DNA of 64,000 nucleotides from Pseudoponticoccus marisrubri (GCF_001482405.1 NZ_LPXO01000004.1:62001-126000), one strand, 5' to 3'. Positions 1 through 9,327 are shown, counted from the first letter of the stretch. Notes: generated by a model from the letters alone, not told the origin. Numbers and translations are program-made.

Positions 1-1
1 C

Positions 2-184
2 ATGTGGGGGTATCTGCGTGAGCTCTACCAGTGGCCGGGCGTTGCCGAGACGGTGGATTTCGACCACATCACGCGGCATTACCATTACAGCCACGAGACG
101 GTGAACCCGCATCGCATCGTGCCGATCGGGCCCGCGCTGGACCTGACGGCGCCGCATGGCCGCGGGGCACTGGCCGCCGCCTGA
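2..184 (+). CDS. glutathionyl-hydroquinone reductase (Xi-class GST), C-terminal fragment
   Basis: Only the last 60 residues are visible; the reading frame enters from beyond the left edge, so the Met at base 2 is internal. The fragment resembles the end of YqjG/Ecm4-type reductases: a WGYLRELYQ helix, then VDFDHITRHYHYSH and NPHRIVPIGP. In this family the enzymes use glutathione to reduce glutathionyl-hydroquinones in the cytoplasm. The active-site Cys would lie in the missing N-terminal half. The gene ends 6 bases before the convergent receiver gene. The family call is good from this tail alone; substrate range is unknown. Confidence 0.8.
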   Translation: MWGYLRELYQWPGVAETVDFDHITRHYHYSHETVNPHRIVPIGPALDLTAPHGRGALAAA

Positions 185-190
185 GGGGGC

Positions 191-553
191 TTACGGCGCG
201 CGGGCGTAATGCTCGACCATCGTGGCGAGGTCCGATGGCGCCGTGCTGCTGGGCAGGAAGGCGCAGGCATTGGCGCAATGCCGGAAGATCGAGCCATCCG
301 AGAAGAACGAGGTGTTCGTGACGAAGATCACGCGCGCCTCGGGCTGGCGGTACTGGGCGATATCCGACACCGCCAGCGCGCTGCCCTCATCCAGCACCAG
401 GTCGAGGATGATGACGTCGAAATCCTCGCGCGCCAGCGCCGCGACGGCATCGTTCTGGGCGCGCGCCAGGCTCACGCGGGCGCCCATGCGCTTGAGGTGG
501 CCCTGCCACAGCTGCGCCAGCGGGGCGCTGCTTTCCACGATCAGAACCCGCAC
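191..553 (-). CDS. stand-alone response-regulator receiver domain, atypical
   Basis: A protein of about 120 residues consisting only of a CheY-like receiver. It opens with RVLIVES, has the likely phospho-acceptor Asp in DVIILDLVLDEG and the switch Thr in IFVTNTS. The acidic pair normally found after the first strand is ES instead of DD. The conserved Lys near the C terminus is replaced: AFLPSST stands where YLTKP is usual. I chose the GTG at 553 because a perfect GGAGG lies five bases upstream; the frame is open back to an ATG at 589, with another at 565. No kinase or output domain is adjacent, so its partner is unknown. Confidence 0.7.
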   Translation of the reverse strand: MRVLIVESSAPLAQLWQGHLKRMGARVSLARAQNDAVAALAREDFDVIILDLVLDEGSALAVSDIAQYRQPEARVIFVTNTSFFSDGSIFRHCANACAFLPSSTAPSDLATMVEHYARAP

Positions 554-690
554 GACCACCTCCATGAAGAGACACGGCATTTGACGCAACTTGTTCCGTT
601 TTCGTTTACAATCGTTAAGGCCGGATTAACGGGGCGCAGGAAATTTGACCGGTCGGTCCAGCAGGCCCCCGCCCATCGGCGGAACTCGGC

Positions 691-718
691 TTGCCCCGTC
701 CGGCGGCTTCGTTAGGGT
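691..718 (+). promoter_or_regulatory. putative sigma-70 promoter of the 749-1924 transglycosylase
   Basis: TTGCCC (691-696), a 16-base spacer and TAGGGT (713-718), about 30 bases before the chosen ATG. The TAGGNT-type -10 recurs ahead of other genes in this window. This is prediction from sequence only. Confidence 0.35.
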
Positions 719-748
719 ATGGCCGACGCGAACATACGAGGATCCCCC

Positions 749-1924
749 ATGCGCCTTCCGGCACTCCTTCTCGGTCTCCTGGCCGGGACCGCGGCCTTCG
801 CCCAGGATGTCCCCTGCGGCGGAAGCTTTGCGCAATTCAAGGCCGACATGGCCGACGAGGCCATCGCCCGCGGGCATGACCCGGCAACGGTGCAGCGCTT
901 CTTCGCGCCGATCTCGCAAAGCGCCTCGGTGCTGCGGGCCGACCAGCGGCAGGGCATCTTCCAGGACCCGTTCATCACCTTCTCGCGCAAGCTGATCAGC
1001 CAGAACCGGCTGGATCGCGGCCGCCAGATGGCCAGCCGCTACGAGGCGGTGTTCGACCGCATCCAGCGCGACTACGGCATCGCGCCGGGCGTGCTGCTGG
1101 CCTTCTGGGCCTTCGAGACCGATTACGGCGCCTTCCAGGGTGATTTCAACACCGCCAATGCGCTGGTCACGCTGGCCCATGACTGCCGGCGCCCCGAGAT
1201 CTTCCGCCCGCAGGTCTTCGCCGCGCTCTCGCTCTACGAGCAGGGCGATTTCGACCCGGCCACCACGACCGGCGCCTGGGCGGGCGAGATCGGCATGGTG
1301 CAGATGCTGCCCAAGGACATCCTCGAAAACGGCGTGGACGGCGATGGCGACGGGCATGTGACGCTCAAGACCTCCGCCCCCGACGCGCTGATGTCCGGCG
1401 CCAAGATGCTGTCCCATCTCGGCTGGCGCCCGGGCGAGCCGTGGTTGCAGGAGGTGGTGCTGCCCGCCGATTTCGACTGGTCGCAGGCCGGGCTGCAGGT
1501 CACGCGCAGCGTGGCCGACTGGGAACAGCTGGGCGTGCAGGCCCGGCAGGGCGTGCTGGATGACGGCCGGCTCGAGGCCTCGATCATCGTGCCGCAGGGC
1601 CGCGGCGGCCCGGCCTTCATCGCCTACCCGAATTTCCGCGTCTATTTCGAGTGGAACCAGAGCTTCACCTACGTGCTGACCGCCGCCTATTTCGGAACGC
1701 GGCTCGAAGGCGCGCCGGTCTATGACGCGGGCAATCCCGCGCCGGGCCTGTCGAGCGCGCAGATGAAGCAGCTGCAACGCAAGCTCGACGCCATGGGCTA
1801 TGACGTGGGCGAGATCGACGGCATCCTGGGGGCCGGCACCCGCTCGGCCGTGCGCGACGTCCAGCAGCAGCTGGGCCTGCCCGCCGATGCCTGGCCCACG
1901 CCGGACCTGCTGAACCGGTTGTGA
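749..1924 (+). CDS. lytic murein transglycosylase, MltB type, with C-terminal peptidoglycan-binding domain
   Basis: A 391-residue exported enzyme that would cleave the MurNAc-GlcNAc bond of peptidoglycan in the periplasm, leaving 1,6-anhydro ends. Residues 1-18 form a signal peptide ending AFA before QDVPCGG. The SLT_2/MltB catalytic domain follows, with the likely catalytic Glu at 123 in LAFWAFETDYGAF and a GEIGMVQMLPKDI substrate-cleft segment. The last 57 residues are a PG_binding_1 domain (LQRKLDAMGYDVGEIDGILG). Translation starts at 749, after a GAGGA motif, rather than at 719, because this places the signal peptide at the N terminus. A related lipoprotein is encoded at 59333-60580. Confidence 0.9.
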   Translation: MRLPALLLGLLAGTAAFAQDVPCGGSFAQFKADMADEAIARGHDPATVQRFFAPISQSASVLRADQRQGIFQDPFITFSRKLISQNRLDRGRQMASRYEAVFDRIQRDYGIAPGVLLAFWAFETDYGAFQGDFNTANALVTLAHDCRRPEIFRPQVFAALSLYEQGDFDPATTTGAWAGEIGMVQMLPKDILENGVDGDGDGHVTLKTSAPDALMSGAKMLSHLGWRPGEPWLQEVVLPADFDWSQAGLQVTRSVADWEQLGVQARQGVLDDGRLEASIIVPQGRGGPAFIAYPNFRVYFEWNQSFTYVLTAAYFGTRLEGAPVYDAGNPAPGLSSAQMKQLQRKLDAMGYDVGEIDGILGAGTRSAVRDVQQQLGLPADAWPTPDLLNRL

Positions 1925-1940
1925 GCCGGCCGGGGTTCGC

Positions 1941-2441
1941 ATGACGATCCACAGGCTCGATCTGCAACCGGGGGAGGGGATCCCCAACAACCCCTCCCTG
2001 CCGGTCCTTGTCGCGCCGGGCGCGGTCTCGGGCCCGCCGGAACGGATCTGCGCGCTGATGGAGGCCAATGGCTGGACCGGGACCTGGGTCTGGACCGTCT
2101 TCGATTACCACCATTTCCACCCCGACGCGCATGAGGCGCTGGTCTGCGCCTCCGGCACGGCGCGGCTGATGCTGGGCGGTCCGGGCGGCCCCTCGCTCGA
2201 CCTGCACCCCGGCGACGCGCTGTTGCTGCCCGCCGGCACCGGCCACAAGCGTTTGTCGCAAAGCCCCGATTTCCGCATCTGCGGCGCCTACCCGCCGGGC
2301 CAGTCCGACTATACCACCCTGCGCGAAGGGCAGGGCGGTCCGGATATCGCCGCACAGATCGCCGCCGTCCCGCTGCCCGATACCGACCCGCTCACCGGCC
2401 CGGATGGCCCGCTCTGCCGGCTGTGGCATGCACCGTCCTGA
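1941..2441 (+). CDS. cupin-domain protein (YjlB-like)
   Basis: A 166-residue single-domain cupin. Both cupin motifs are present. HFHPDAHEALVCASG (around residues 56-70) gives HxHx4Ex6G, and GDALLLPAGTGH gives the GDxxxxPxGxxH second motif, so a metal-binding beta barrel is expected. The family is mostly uncharacterised and no substrate can be assigned. It starts 16 bases after the transglycosylase stop, so the two may be co-transcribed, though no functional link is evident. No signal peptide; cytosolic. Confidence 0.75.
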   Translation: MTIHRLDLQPGEGIPNNPSLPVLVAPGAVSGPPERICALMEANGWTGTWVWTVFDYHHFHPDAHEALVCASGTARLMLGGPGGPSLDLHPGDALLLPAGTGHKRLSQSPDFRICGAYPPGQSDYTTLREGQGGPDIAAQIAAVPLPDTDPLTGPDGPLCRLWHAPS

Positions 2442-2652
2442 GGCCCGGCGATCGGCGCTGCAGGGAAACACGCCCACCGCCCGTTCCTGACCAGCCGAGA
2501 ACTGCGGCTCCCTGCCAAAGCGCCTGTCCACGAGCCACCCCGCCGGATCCGACCCCGGTGATCGCACCCGCGACGCGCAGATCGACAAGCATCGCCGCCG
2601 CAGCATTCAGCCCCTCCCGTCTCGCGCAGACAGCACGACACCGCGCGCCCGC

Positions 2653-2674
2653 TTTCATCTTTCCAAAAATACTC
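2653..2674. repeat. dispersed intergenic repeat (TTTCATCTTTCC...AATACTC)
   Basis: A 22-base AT-rich block in the 270-base gap between the convergent cupin and adenine deaminase genes. Two further near-identical copies lie in inverted orientation at 63584-63605 and 63635-63656. It stands out from the GC-rich surroundings. I remember the same motif as common between genes in Rhodobacteraceae. Nothing else is visible in this gap. Confidence 0.6.
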
Positions 2675-2711
2675 CCGCCGGAGGCGTCCTGCCCCCGCCA
2701 CGGGCGCCCGG

Positions 2712-4406
2712 TCAGGCGATGATCTCGAACCGGGTCACGTCGACCATGCCGCGGTCGGTGATCTTCAGCGCCGGGATCACCGGCAGGGCGAGGAAGGCCA
2801 GCTGCAGGAAAGGCTCCTCCAGCGTCACGCCCAGCGACCGGGCGGCGGCGCGCAGCTCGACCAGCCGGTCGCGCACCGTCTCGAAAGGCTCCAGAGACAT
2901 CAGCCCGGCCACGGGCAGGGCCAGTTCGGCCAGCACAGCGCCGTCGCGCACCACGACGAAACCGCCCTCGATCTCGCCCAGCCGGGTCGCGGCGCGGGCC
3001 ATGTCGGCATAGTCCACGCCCACACAGGCGATGTTGTGGTGGTCGTGGCAGACGGTCGAGGCGATGGCGCCGGCCTGCAGCCCGAACCCCTTCACGAAGC
3101 CGCAGGCGATATTGCCGTTGCGCCCGTGCCGCTCGACCACCGCGATGCGGACAAGGTCGCGCGCCGGGTCCGGGCGCTTGTCGCCATCGGCGATGGCGAT
3201 CTCCTCGTGCAGGTGGTCGGTCAGGATCTGCCCCTCGCGGATGCCGATCACGTCGGTCTCCTGTGCATTGCCGGTGACGCGGAAATCCTCGGCCGTCACC
3301 GCAGGCGCCCGGACCGAGCCGCGGCCCACCGGGGGAATCGTCGCGCGCGAGGCGAAGGCGGGGTCCGACACGTCCACCCCGCCGGCCAGCACCAGCTGCG
3401 CGTGGCAGCCTTCAAGGCTGTCCACCGCCACGATATCGGCGCGGCGCCCGGGCGCGATCAGCCCGCGATCGGACAGGCCGAAGGCCTCGGCCCCCGACAG
3501 GGACGCCGCGCGATAGGCGGCCAGCGGCGGCGTGCCCGCGGCGATCAGGCTGCGGATCATGAAATCCAGGTGCCCGTGCTCGGCGATGTCCAGCGGATTG
3601 CGGTCATCGGTGCACAGGCACATGTAGGGCGCCGTCCGCTCGGTCAGCAGCGGCTGCAGCGCATTCATGTCCTTCGACACCGAGCCTTCGCGGATCAGCA
3701 CGCGCATGCCCTTCTGCAGCTTCTCCCGCGCTTCCGCGGCGGTGGTCGCCTCGTGCTCGGTGCGGATGCCGGCGGCGATATAGGCGTTCAGGTCATGGCC
3801 CGACAGAAGCGGGCAGTGCCCGTCCACGTGGCCGCCCTCGAACAGGCGCAGCTTGGCCATGGCGCCCGGCTCACGGTGGATCACGCCGGGATAGTTCATG
3901 AACTCGGCCAGCCCCAGCTCCGAGGGATGGCCGCGCAGATCCGCCAGCGCCTCGGCATCCAGCTCGGCGCCGGCGGTCTCCATATGGGTGGAAGGCACGC
4001 AGGAGGAGAGCTGCACCTTGATGTCCATCAGCGTGTGGCGGCTGGCCTCCTGGAACCAGCGGATCCCCTCGGCGCCGATCACGTTGGCGATCTCGTGCGG
4101 ATCGCAGATCGCCGTGGTCACGCCGCGCGGCGTCACGCAGCGGTCGAACTCGAACGGGGTGACCAGCGAGCTCTCGATATGCAGATGCGTGTCGATGAAG
4201 CCGGGCACGAGGATCAGCCCGTCGAGGTCGATCACCCGCGCGCTCTCGTAGTCGCCCATGATGCCGACGATCATGTCGCCGCAGATCGCCACGTCCCCCT
4301 CCAGCAGCGCGCCGGTGACCAGGTCGAAGATCCGCCCGCCGCGCAGGACAAGGTCCGCCGGCTCGTCGCCGCGCGCCTGCGCGATGCGCCGCTCCAGTTC
4401 CGCCAT
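2712..4406 (-). CDS. ade: adenine deaminase
   Basis: A 564-residue amidohydrolase that hydrolyses adenine to hypoxanthine and ammonia in purine salvage. Metal-ligand and active-site signatures are complete: [12 protein letters not shown] near residue 70, [27 protein letters not shown], and the C-terminal [11 protein letters not shown] and ALPVAGLMS blocks specific to bacterial Ade. Length matches the family. The start at 4406 follows an AGGGGG motif; the frame is open to 4634 but that extension is not conserved-looking. It is divergent from the nitrile hydratase operon, sharing a 171-base intergenic region. Confidence 0.95.
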   Translation of the reverse strand: MAELERRIAQARGDEPADLVLRGGRIFDLVTGALLEGDVAICGDMIVGIMGDYESARVIDLDGLILVPGFIDTHLHIESSLVTPFEFDRCVTPRGVTTAICDPHEIANVIGAEGIRWFQEASRHTLMDIKVQLSSCVPSTHMETAGAELDAEALADLRGHPSELGLAEFMNYPGVIHREPGAMAKLRLFEGGHVDGHCPLLSGHDLNAYIAAGIRTEHEATTAAEAREKLQKGMRVLIREGSVSKDMNALQPLLTERTAPYMCLCTDDRNPLDIAEHGHLDFMIRSLIAAGTPPLAAYRAASLSGAEAFGLSDRGLIAPGRRADIVAVDSLEGCHAQLVLAGGVDVSDPAFASRATIPPVGRGSVRAPAVTAEDFRVTGNAQETDVIGIREGQILTDHLHEEIAIADGDKRPDPARDLVRIAVVERHGRNGNIACGFVKGFGLQAGAIASTVCHDHHNIACVGVDYADMARAATRLGEIEGGFVVVRDGAVLAELALPVAGLMSLEPFETVRDRLVELRAAARSLGVTLEEPFLQLAFLALPVIPALKITDRGMVDVTRFEIIA

Positions 4407-4494
4407 GTCATCCCCCTGTGCTGATCCGCCTTGGCCAATTCTGGCACAGCCATCCGGGCGGGGCGAGCGGGATTCCGGGCCGGGGTGATGGTCC

Positions 4495-4523
4495 ATGACA
4501 CGAATCGGGCCGCGGGATAGACT
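4495..4523 (+). promoter_or_regulatory. putative sigma-70 promoter of the nitrile hydratase operon
   Basis: ATGACA (4495-4500), a 17-base spacer and TAGACT (4518-4523), giving a leader of roughly 48 bases before the alpha-subunit ATG. The -35 differs from TTGACA at one position. Sequence prediction only. Confidence 0.45.
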
Positions 4524-4577
4524 CGCGCCACGATCGGGCCCCGGGGCGGCCCGAAGACCCGGGCGAAGGAGGCCGCG

Positions 4578-5225
4578 ATGAGTTCCCATGACTCCGACAA
4601 GGTGGCGCGGCTGCACCGCGAGTTGCACAGTCACCTGCCCGCCGAGCCCGCTCTGCGGCTGAAGGCGCTCGAGACCGTGCTGGTCGAGCGGGGCTTCCTG
4701 TCACAGGATGCGGTGGATAGCTGGCTGGACGCCTATTCCGAGAATGTGGGCCCGATGAACGGCGCGCGCGTGATCGCGCGGGCCTGGACGGATCCCGATT
4801 TCGTGGCGCGGCTGGCCGAGGACACGCCCGCCGCCTTTGCCGCGCTGCTGCCCCATGTCGAGAAGGGCTACCCGATCAAGGCGGTGTTCAACACCCCGAC
4901 CACGCATAACCTTGTCGTCTGCACGCTGTGCTCCTGCTACCCGCTGGGCATTCTCGGCATGTCGCCCGCGTGGTACAAGTCCACCGCCTACCGGGCGCGG
5001 GCGGTGCGCGATCCGCGCGGCGTGCTGGCCGAGTTCGGCACGCACCTGCCCGAGGGGGTCGACGTGCGGGTCTGGGATTCGACCTCGGACCGGCGCTACA
5101 TGGTCGTTCCCGAGCGCCCCGCCGGCACCGGAGACTGGTCCGAGACGGAGCTGGCCGGGCTGGTGACCCGCAACGCGATGATCGGCACGGTGCGCGACCT
5201 GACACCAGCGCGGGGGGCGGCCTGA
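4578..5225 (+). CDS. nthA: nitrile hydratase subunit alpha, cobalt type
   Basis: 215 residues. With the beta subunit it hydrates nitriles to amides in the cytoplasm. The metal-binding claw is VCTLCSC at residues 114-120 (ligands Cys115, Cys118, Ser119, Cys120). Thr at the second position of the motif is the marker of the cobalt enzymes; iron enzymes have Ser. The [16 protein letters not shown] segment before it is typical. An AAGGAGG ribosome site precedes the ATG. The stop overlaps the beta-subunit start by one base (TGATG), so the two are translationally coupled. Confidence 0.95.
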   Translation: MSSHDSDKVARLHRELHSHLPAEPALRLKALETVLVERGFLSQDAVDSWLDAYSENVGPMNGARVIARAWTDPDFVARLAEDTPAAFAALLPHVEKGYPIKAVFNTPTTHNLVVCTLCSCYPLGILGMSPAWYKSTAYRARAVRDPRGVLAEFGTHLPEGVDVRVWDSTSDRRYMVVPERPAGTGDWSETELAGLVTRNAMIGTVRDLTPARGAA

Positions 5226-5863
5226 TGGACACGGTGCATGATCTGGGCGGCCGGCAGGGCTTCGGCCCGATCCCGAACGTGGCCGAGGACGATTCGGCGC
5301 TGTTTCCCCAAGATTGGCAGGCCCGCGTCTGGGCCATCGCGATGATGTCCATGGGCAAGCTTCGGGCCGACCAGACGGGCTGGACGCTGGACTGGTACCG
5401 CCACGTGCTGGAGCGGCTGCCGCCCGATCTCTACCTGCGGCTGGACTATTTCGACAAATGGACGCTGGGCATGATGGCCACCGCCATTGATGAGGGCGTG
5501 GCCGGGCTGCCGGAATTCGTCGAGGGCCGCGCCGCGGCCGGGGAATATACCTATGACAGGCCCGTGCCGGTCCGGCCCGTCTCCGAACTCCCGCCGCGCT
5601 TTGCGCCGGGCGACCGGGTGCGGTGCCGCCGGGACACGGACAGCATGCACACGCGGCTGGCAGGCTACCTGCGCGGGCGTACCGGTGTGATCGACAGCGT
5701 GATCGGCCCGCAGCCGCAGCCCGACGCGGCCGCCACGGGGGTGCGGCAGAAGGAGCAGACCTACGTGGTGCGCTTTGCCATGGCCGATCTCTGGCCCGAG
5801 GCGGCCTATAGCGGCGACACGCTCTGCACCGACATGTGGGACAGCTATCTTGAGCCGGCCTGA
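5225..5863 (+). CDS. nthB: nitrile hydratase subunit beta
   Basis: 212 residues, second subunit of the nitrile hydratase heterodimer. It begins with the family N terminus [16 protein letters not shown] and contains the YFDKWTLGMMATAID helix. The C-terminal SH3-like half has FAPGDRVRCR, RTGVIDSVIG and the DMWDSYLEPA end. I chose 5225 over the longer open frame because it matches the family start and couples to the alpha stop. Its 3' end overlaps the accessory gene. Confidence 0.94.
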   Translation: MDTVHDLGGRQGFGPIPNVAEDDSALFPQDWQARVWAIAMMSMGKLRADQTGWTLDWYRHVLERLPPDLYLRLDYFDKWTLGMMATAIDEGVAGLPEFVEGRAAAGEYTYDRPVPVRPVSELPPRFAPGDRVRCRRDTDSMHTRLAGYLRGRTGVIDSVIGPQPQPDAAATGVRQKEQTYVVRFAMADLWPEAAYSGDTLCTDMWDSYLEPA

Positions 5864-6212
5864 GCCCTCGGCACGTGCCGCGCTGCGGCAGGGCCGGGGC
5901 GAGACCGCCTTTGCCGAGCAATGGCATGCCGAGGTGGTCGCCGTGGTCGAAGTGCTGGTCGCGGACGGGCGGCTGGACCCCGGCGCTTGGTCGCAGGCGC
6001 TGGGCGCCGAGCTGGAGCGTCGCGCCGCGGACGGGGCACCCGACAGCGACGCGACCTATTACGCCGCCTTCCTTGCGGTGTTGGAGCAGTTGCTGGACGG
6101 GCAGGATCTTGCGCCATCGGCGGAGGTCGAGCGGCGGACCGAGGAGTGGCGCAGGGCCTACCATGCCACGCCGCATGGCCAGCCCGTGCGGCTCGCCGGT
6201 CAAAACGACTGA
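5850..6212 (+). CDS. nitrile hydratase accessory/activator protein
   Basis: About 120 residues. It resembles the small activators encoded after nitrile hydratase genes, which help insert the metal and share a fold with the beta-subunit N terminus: RGETAFAEQWHAEVVAVVEVLV, then YYAAFLAVLEQLL and a VERRTEEWRRAYHATPHGQPV tail. The start is inferred as TTG at 5850, 14 bases inside nthB. The only upstream ATG (5775) would give a long out-of-family extension. The ribosome site is weak, so expression probably depends on coupling to nthB. Confidence 0.82.
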   Translation: MSRPEPSARAALRQGRGETAFAEQWHAEVVAVVEVLVADGRLDPGAWSQALGAELERRAADGAPDSDATYYAAFLAVLEQLLDGQDLAPSAEVERRTEEWRRAYHATPHGQPVRLAGQND

Positions 6213-6230
6213 CAGGCCGAACGCGCCGCG

Positions 6231-6839
6231 TCAGGCGCGGATCAGCGTCTTGATGGCGGCGGCATGCTCGGGTGTCGCGCCCAGCGTGTCGGCGGCCAGG
6301 GCGCGGGCCTCTTCCAGCAGGTCGCCTTCGACGATGCGGTCGATCAGACCCCAGGCCTGCGCCTCCTCCACGCCGATCTTCTGGCCGGCCATCAGGATCA
6401 TCTTGGCCCGGCTGGGCCCGACCAGCGCGGCGAGGCGGGCCGGGTCCGAGGGCTGCGGCAGGAAGCCCAGCTTCATCACCGGGTAGAAGACGCGCGCGCC
6501 AGGCACGGCGATGCGCAGGTCGCAGGCCAGCGCCATGCCCATGGCCCCGCCCGCCACCGTGCCGTTCAGCGCGCAGATGGTCAGGCCCGGCAGGCGCGCG
6601 ATGGCACCCGAGAGCCGTTCCCACAGCGGCGAGGTCGCCAGCCCGGCGCGCGCCGCATCCAGGTCGGCCCCGGCCGAGAACACCTTGCCCGTTCCGGTCA
6701 GCACCAGCGCGCGGGCCGTGCGGGCCTCCTCGGCGATCTGGCAGAGCCGCTCCAGCATCTCGGCGGTCAGCGCGTTGGCCTTGTCGGGGCGGTCCAGCGT
6801 GACGGTCCAGAGCCCGTCATCCCGGTCCAGCCGGATCAC
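6231..6839 (-). CDS. enoyl-CoA hydratase/isomerase (crotonase) family protein, non-canonical active site
   Basis: 202 residues with the crotonase fold: a VLTGTGKVFSAGADLDAA first oxyanion-hole segment and NGTVAGGAMGMALACDLRIA second one. The two Glu residues used by true hydratases are not obvious. GGAMGMAL has Met where one Glu is usual, and FYPVMKLGFLPQP has PV where PE is usual. It may therefore catalyse an isomerisation or another CoA-ester reaction. The GTG start at 6839 overlaps the stop of the upstream SDR by four bases, making a two-gene operon. Confidence 0.82.
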   Translation of the reverse strand: MIRLDRDDGLWTVTLDRPDKANALTAEMLERLCQIAEEARTARALVLTGTGKVFSAGADLDAARAGLATSPLWERLSGAIARLPGLTICALNGTVAGGAMGMALACDLRIAVPGARVFYPVMKLGFLPQPSDPARLAALVGPSRAKMILMAGQKIGVEEAQAWGLIDRIVEGDLLEEARALAADTLGATPEHAAAIKTLIRA

Positions 6840-7585
6840 GACAGGCCCAGCTTGGTGCGGATCGCCTCGTCGCGCAGCGAGATCTCGCCGCCCAGGTGGC
6901 CGTCGGCCTCGGCGCCGCACATCCAGACCAGGGCCTTGGCGACCCATTCGGGCGGGATGTGATCGGACCAGTCGAGCTTGCTGACCGGGTTGATGCCGCT
7001 GGCCTTGATGTCGCGCTGCATCTGCGTGGCCACGGTGCCGGGCGACAGCGACAGCGCGCGGATGCCGCGCTCGCGGTATTCCTTGTCGGCCATGCGGGTC
7101 AGCATCAACGCGCCGGCCTTGGAGGCGCAGTAATGCGACCAGCCCTCGACCGGGCCATGCGCCGCGCCCGACCCGATGGTCAGCACCGTGCCGCCGCCGG
7201 CCTCGAGCATCACCGGCAGCGCCGCGTGCATGCCGTGGAACACGCCCTTGAGGTTGATATCGATCACCTCGCCCCAGGCCTCGGGGTCGGTGTCGGCCAT
7301 GTGCGAGATCGGCTCGATCACGCCGGCATTGTTGACCAGCACGTCCAGCCCGCCATGCGCGGTGACGCAGTTGCGCACCGCCTGCTCGAACTCCCAGTAG
7401 CGGGCCACGTCGCAGGGGATCGCCACCGCCTGCTGGCCGATCTCACCGGCCAGGTCGGCCACGGCGTCGGCCGATCGCGCCACCAGCGCCAGCCGGGCCC
7501 CGGCCTCGGCGAAGGCGCGCGCGGCGGCGGCGCCGATGCCCCGGCTTGCCCCGGTGATCATCACTGTCCTGTCTTTCAGATCCAT
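6836..7585 (-). CDS. short-chain dehydrogenase/reductase (classical SDR)
   Basis: 249 residues. Rossmann motif TGASRGIG near the N terminus, NNAG about residue 87, and catalytic Ser/Tyr/Lys in TIGSGAAHGPVEGWSHYCASK, so an NAD(P)-dependent oxidoreductase of unknown substrate. I start at the ATG at 7585 because GGGGA sits five bases upstream of it. An ATG two codons earlier abuts that site, and the frame opens at 7636. The gene is coupled to the crotonase downstream, which suggests a shared acyl-CoA or keto-acid pathway. Confidence 0.9.
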   Translation of the reverse strand: MDLKDRTVMITGASRGIGAAAARAFAEAGARLALVARSADAVADLAGEIGQQAVAIPCDVARYWEFEQAVRNCVTAHGGLDVLVNNAGVIEPISHMADTDPEAWGEVIDINLKGVFHGMHAALPVMLEAGGGTVLTIGSGAAHGPVEGWSHYCASKAGALMLTRMADKEYRERGIRALSLSPGTVATQMQRDIKASGINPVSKLDWSDHIPPEWVAKALVWMCGAEADGHLGGEISLRDEAIRTKLGLS

Positions 7586-7726
7586 TGCCATCCCCCGGAC
7601 CAGAATTGCCGTGTCGCAAACTTCGTAATCGCTCACTAGTATGGAATCCAGTCCCTTGACCGTTGTCGGTACGCCCCTGACACTGGGGACAAATTCGGAC
7701 CGACAGATTTCACAGAGAGGTGTACC

Positions 7727-9250
7727 ATGTCACGGTTTGCAACAGTCTCGGCTCTGGCGCTCTGCGCGCTGGCCAGCCCGTCCCTTGCGGATGTCACCCC
7801 GCAGCAGGTCTGGGACGATCTCGAAACCTATCTCGAGGGGTTCGGCTATGCCGTGACCGGAACCGAGTCCATGGCCGGCGACACGCTCACCGTGTCCGAC
7901 GTGGTGATGTCGATCGAGATGCCCGAGGCCGACGGCACGGTCGAGATCACGATGGCGCAGGTGACGCTGACCGATCGCGGCGACGGCACCGTTTCCATGA
8001 CCTTCCCCGAGGTGATGCCGATCGCCATCGCCTTCGACGCCGAAGAGGGCGAGGATGGCGGCGAGATGGTGCTGGAATACGGCCAGCAGAATTTCGAGAT
8101 GGTGATCTCGGGCGAGGCCGGCGCGCTGACCTATGACTACAGCGCCGATGCGCTGACCTTCACGCTGGCCTCGCTGACCGAGAACGGCGAGGAGATCGGC
8201 CGCGACGCGCTGAGCATCGATGTCGCCACCGGCCCGGTCGTCGGCCGGTCGAACGTGACCCGCACCGCGGGCATGCAGGCCGTCGCGCAGGAGCTGCAGC
8301 TGGGCGACATGGCCTATGACTTCACCTTCAACGATCCCGACAGCGGCGACAGCGGCCGGTTCTCGGGCACCTTCACCGGGCTCTACTCGACCGGCGAGAC
8401 GGTGGCGCCCACCGATGCCGATTTCTCGGATCCCGCGGCGCTGTTCACCAGCGGGCTGGGCGTCGACGTGGTGATCGGCCATGCCGGCGGGCAGACCGAT
8501 TTCGAGGTCACCGAAGAGGCCGGCACCACCACCGGCACGCTCAGCTCGGATTCGGGCGAGCTGGGCATCGCGGTCTCGGAGGCCTCGCTGACCTATGCGC
8601 TGTCCTCCACGGCGCAGACCATGGCGCTGAGCGGCCCCGAGATCCCCTTCCCGGTGCAGTTCGGGCTCGAGGATACCGGCTTCAGCCTCAGCATGCCGCT
8701 GCAGCCCGGCGACGGCCCGCAGCCGGCGGCGCTGTCGATCGTGATGGGCGGCTTCACCATGTCCGACATGCTTTGGGGCATTTTCGACCCGGCCGGCAAC
8801 CTGCCGCGTGATCCCGCCACCGTGGCGCTGGACCTCGAGGCGCTGGTGACGCCCTTCGTCAACATCTTCGACCCCGAGCAGATGGAAGCGCTCGAGGACA
8901 GCAGCGAGCCGCCGGCCGAAATCAACGCGCTGACGGTGAACGAGCTGGTGGTCGATGCCGTGGGCGGCGTGATCCAGGGCAGCGGCGCGGTCACTTTCGA
9001 CAATTCCGACCTCGAGACCTATGACGGCATGCCGCGTCCCGACGGCTCCATCACCTTCGAGGTCGCCGGCGCCAACGCGCTGGTCGACAAGCTGATCGCC
9101 ATGGGCATGATGACCGAAGAGGACGCGATGGGCATGCGCATGATGATGAGCATGTTCACCGTGCCGGGCGACGAGCCGGACACCGCGAGCTCGGTCATCG
9201 AGTTCACGCCCGAGGGCCAGATCCTGGCCAATGGCCAGCGGATCAAGTGA
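7727..9250 (+). CDS. DUF2125 exported protein
   Basis: 507 residues with a cleavable signal peptide (MSRFATVSALALCALASPSLA). The mature part is rich in acidic residues and regular beta repeats (QVTLTDRGDGTVSMTFPEVMP, PDGSITFEVAGANALVDKL), as in DUF2125 proteins of Rhodobacterales. Function is unknown; periplasm or outer-membrane face is likely. An AGAGAGG ribosome site precedes the ATG and a strong terminator follows at 9277, so it is probably monocistronic. Confidence 0.85.
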   Translation: MSRFATVSALALCALASPSLADVTPQQVWDDLETYLEGFGYAVTGTESMAGDTLTVSDVVMSIEMPEADGTVEITMAQVTLTDRGDGTVSMTFPEVMPIAIAFDAEEGEDGGEMVLEYGQQNFEMVISGEAGALTYDYSADALTFTLASLTENGEEIGRDALSIDVATGPVVGRSNVTRTAGMQAVAQELQLGDMAYDFTFNDPDSGDSGRFSGTFTGLYSTGETVAPTDADFSDPAALFTSGLGVDVVIGHAGGQTDFEVTEEAGTTTGTLSSDSGELGIAVSEASLTYALSSTAQTMALSGPEIPFPVQFGLEDTGFSLSMPLQPGDGPQPAALSIVMGGFTMSDMLWGIFDPAGNLPRDPATVALDLEALVTPFVNIFDPEQMEALEDSSEPPAEINALTVNELVVDAVGGVIQGSGAVTFDNSDLETYDGMPRPDGSITFEVAGANALVDKLIAMGMMTEEDAMGMRMMMSMFTVPGDEPDTASSVIEFTPEGQILANGQRIK

Positions 9251-9276
9251 CGCACCTGCGATAGGCGGGACGGGAA

Positions 9277-9299
9277 GGGGCGGGCGACCGCCCCTTTTT
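9277..9299 (+). terminator. rho-independent terminator of the DUF2125 gene
   Basis: Perfect 7-bp stem GGGGCGG/CCGCCCC with a GCGA tetraloop, followed by five T, 26 bases after the stop codon. Confidence 0.9.
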
Positions 9300-9327
9300 C
9301 ATGCGCGGCAGGTCCTGTGCGCGGGGT

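Noticed and set aside
3036-4424. 462-residue open frame antisense to ade
   Set aside because: Low-complexity His/Arg/Gln-rich sequence opposite a complete adenine deaminase.
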